From an uncultured Acidobacteriota bacterium (lineage in GTDB: Bacteria; Acidobacteriota; Blastocatellia; Pyrinomonadales; Pyrinomonadaceae), in NCBI GenBank assembly GCA_946480545.1, contig CAMLKY010000093.1, positions 1 to 7,294 on the forward strand: a stretch of 7,294 bases of DNA, written 5' to 3'. This document shows positions 5,867-7,294 of this stretch, one piece after another (position 1 is the first letter of the stretch; the number at the start of each line of letters is the position of its first letter). The position numbers and the translations under genes are program-made. The notes below the pieces were generated by a model. The model made no database searches. It worked only from the letters and a program-made list of their open reading frames with translations, and was not told the origin of the DNA.

Positions 5867-6319
5867 ATGTCGAAATTCGAGAGTCCACTTAATGTACGAG
5901 TCGCGAGTCCTTGTTCGATGGATTGGAACGCGATGAAGGGCGATGACCGCACACGGTACGACGCAGATAACCTGCTCCGCCTTTCCGAAGGCCGATTGTG
6001 CGTTCGCTATTACCAGCGGTCCGACGGCACGGTTTTGACGAAAGATTGCCCGGTCGGCTGGGCAAAGATCAAAGAGCGCGTGACGATCCTGGCAACTGCG
6101 GCACTCTCTCTGATCTTCAGCTTTTTCGGTGCGGTCTTTCTCGTTTCATATTTCACTCGATGGAATCAGGTCGTTGGGCAGATCGCTATGCCCAAACCTG
6201 CCGCGACACCGCGACCGGTCACCGTCATGGGCACTTTCGCTATGCCGACTCCGACCCCAAAGCCGTGGATGGGCGAAGGTCGACGGCTGCTGACGGTGTA
6301 TCCAGCACAGAGTTTGTGA
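5867..6319 (+). CDS. Small Cys-motif single-pass membrane protein, function unknown
   Basis: 150-aa protein that I recognise only as a family seen in Acidobacteriota and some other soil bacteria; no function is known to me. Residues 16-64 form the family domain: C16-x3-WNAMKGDD, then EGRLCVRYYQRSDGTVLTKDCPVGW (41-65) with C45 and C61. Relatives, as I recall them, carry an extra segment of about 20 residues with a CxxC and VYNLS-like motif between these blocks. It is absent here: RTRY is followed almost at once by DADNLLRLSEGR. One membrane helix follows (about 72-95), preceded by basic AKIKER, suggesting that the Cys domain is cytoplasmic. The Pro-rich tail (107-136) holds an imperfect repeat: AMPKPAATPRPVTVMG, then AMPTPTPKPWMG. 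The start ATG has GGAG 7 nt upstream, inside a hairpin. The stop lies 2 nt before the terminator region. Confidence 0.75.
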   Translation: MSKFESPLNVRVASPCSMDWNAMKGDDRTRYDADNLLRLSEGRLCVRYYQRSDGTVLTKDCPVGWAKIKERVTILATAALSLIFSFFGAVFLVSYFTRWNQVVGQIAMPKPAATPRPVTVMGTFAMPTPTPKPWMGEGRRLLTVYPAQSL

Positions 6320-6321
6320 TA

Positions 6322-6351
6322 GGGCGGCCGGACAAAAGAACGAGGCCGCCC
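6322..6351 (+). terminator. GC-rich hairpin just after the 150-aa protein gene
   Basis: GGGCGGCC (6322-6329) and GGCCGCCC (6344-6351) form a perfect 8-bp stem with a 14-nt A-rich loop, starting 2 nt after the TGA stop of the plus-strand gene. No T-tract follows on the plus strand, so it is a weak intrinsic terminator there or a 3'-end stabiliser. Its right arm is shared with the hairpin at 6341-6366, so the two cannot form together. Confidence 0.45.
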
Positions 6352-6366
6352 GATAGGACGGCCTCG
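6331..6366 (-). terminator. Intrinsic terminator of the VWFA-related gene
   Basis: On the minus strand, CGAGGCCG and CGGCCTCG (plus-strand 6359-6366 and 6341-6348) make a perfect 8-bp stem with a 10-nt loop, followed directly by TTCTTTTGTC (6340-6331). It begins 22 nt after the TAG stop of the minus-strand gene at 6389. Stem strength, T-rich tract and position all fit a Rho-independent terminator. Confidence 0.65.
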
Positions 6367-6388
6367 CAAAACACTACTCTACGACCGA

Positions 6389-7294
6389 CTAATTCTTTAC
6401 GTAATATCCCTGCCGTGCACGTACGCGCCGTCCGGCCGAATTCTGGAGATCGACGGTAAGTTTCACGAACTTGTTGGTGGGGAACTCAGATTCCGAGTAA
6501 TACTGGATCAGATACTGAGCCCGCAGGTCGTTTGCCAACTGCTTGAAGATACGGTCGAGCGTCGCCTCGTTCTTTCTCATGTTGCTGGCGTTCTGCAGAG
6601 CGTCCTTCGTGCCGGTCGGAGCAAACGCGGGCAAAAAGAATGTGCCACCCGTCTCGTTCGCAAACTTCTCCATTCCGGTCTGTGCACGCATGCTGATCTT
6701 GTTCAGCTTTATCGATGTCCCTGCCGGATTGATCACATAGAAGACGGTATCGGCATCCTGCAGCTCGCGTGAGATCTTCGTCTGCGCCGCGCGGTGCGCA
6801 CTGTCAGTTGTTGCTGCAAGCTCGTTCCGCTTCGCGGCGGTGAGCTGACTGATATCCACGTCACGATATGTAGCCTTCTCGGCCTCGCGTACCATATCGC
6901 TCCAGTTATCCTCGCCATCGGTAAGCGCGACTATCACACGCAGACTTTTCACCGGAGCGTTCTGTCGAAGATACTTCGCCGCCGCCGAGACCGTATCGTA
7001 GAAAGCCGTAAACTTGCCGGATGGGACGATCGCCTGCAGACGAGTGGCCGCCTGCGTAGCATTCTCGCTTTGAAGCACCGCACTCGGCTTATCGCCGATC
7101 AGAAAGATCGTCGCACGATCTTCGGGCTTCATTACGGTCTGAAGAAACTGAGCCGCCGCCTTCTTTTCAAATTCGAATAACGGATTGACACTGCCCGAAA
7201 CATCGATGAGGAGCGCGATCTCAAGCGGTACATTCTCGGCGTTTCCGAGACTGTCGATCACCTGAGGACGATTCTCCTCAGCGATCCTGAAATC
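6389..7294 (-). CDS. VWFA-related domain protein (5' partial)
   Basis: Von Willebrand factor A-type protein of the kind annotated as 'VWFA-related Acidobacterial domain', probably exported or envelope-bound; its ligand is unknown. The frame stays open to the right edge (DFRIAEENRPQ... precedes the GTG at 7259-7261), so that GTG is internal and the N-terminus, including any signal peptide, is missing. Numbering from the edge, 301 residues are visible. The MIDAS metal site is complete: DVSGS (31-35), T96 in KFTAFYD, and D126 in LTDGEDNW. Between LTDGEDNW and the strand TVFYVINPAG lies a charged, helical-looking stretch of about 50 residues (132-180), longer than the short link expected in a minimal A-domain. 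The C-terminal part, LANDLRAQYLIQYY... and VRARQGYYV, is the usual end of this family. It ends at TAG and is followed by an intrinsic terminator. Confidence 0.88.
   Translation of the reverse strand, partial: DFRIAEENRPQVIDSLGNAENVPLEIALLIDVSGSVNPLFEFEKKAAAQFLQTVMKPEDRATIFLIGDKPSAVLQSENATQAATRLQAIVPSGKFTAFYDTVSAAAKYLRQNAPVKSLRVIVALTDGEDNWSDMVREAEKATYRDVDISQLTAAKRNELAATTDSAHRAAQTKISRELQDADTVFYVINPAGTSIKLNKISMRAQTGMEKFANETGGTFFLPAFAPTGTKDALQNASNMRKNEATLDRIFKQLANDLRAQYLIQYYSESEFPTNKFVKLTVDLQNSAGRRVRARQGYYVKN

Noticed and set aside
5998..6459. 153-aa plus-strand frame overlapping the small Cys-motif gene and the VWFA gene end
   Set aside because: It runs through the terminator hairpins and the 3' end of a conserved minus-strand gene, with no recognisable motif.
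7259..7261. GTG at 7259-7261 as the start of the VWFA-related gene
   Set aside because: The upstream frame to the edge encodes family-typical sequence (DFRIAEENRPQ), so the gene continues beyond the window.

Overview
The window looks like ordinary chromosomal DNA from a free-living, aerobic, moderately GC-rich bacterium, most likely an Acidobacteriota member of the Blastocatellia/Pyrinomonadales type. That placement is inferred from three things: the style of the VWFA-related protein, the short Cys-rich 'GRLCVRYY...DGTVLT.DCPVG' protein, and the TlyA protein carrying a DUF5522-like tail. There is no rRNA or other direct taxonomic marker. I see no phage, transposase, CRISPR array, tRNA, rRNA or recognisable defence system.

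Layout: the 3' part of an ArsR-family repressor (+, cut by the left edge) converges with a TlyA-type rRNA 2'-O-methyltransferase (-), overlapping by 9 bp. A 110-bp divergent intergenic region follows. Next comes a heme A synthase (CtaA, +), whose 3' end overlaps by 48 bp with a convergent DUF374-type lysophospholipid acyltransferase (-). A short divergent gap leads to a receiver/anti-sigma-type ATPase fusion (+). A 121-bp spacer built on an inverted heptanucleotide repeat separates this from glutamine-dependent NAD+ synthetase (nadE, +). A terminator-like hairpin then abuts a 150-aa Cys-motif membrane protein (+). A two-way terminator region precedes a convergent VWFA-related protein (-) that runs off the right edge.

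The strand order is + - + - + + + -, so almost every gene is its own transcription unit and no operon or single pathway is evident. The genes are housekeeping (rRNA modification, heme A for a cytochrome oxidase, lipid acylation, NAD synthesis) plus regulators and two poorly characterised envelope-type proteins.

The points most worth a second look are: (i) the Cys-rich DUF5522-like module fused to TlyA; (ii) the shortened receiver domain fused to an RsbW-like kinase domain; (iii) the inverted heptamer repeat that runs into a stop codon and may supply the nadE promoter; (iv) a hairpin/T-tract whose 3' arm carries the Shine-Dalgarno sequence of the next gene; (v) the apparent loss of the CxxC half of the small Cys-motif protein. 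No clearly new multi-gene system is visible.
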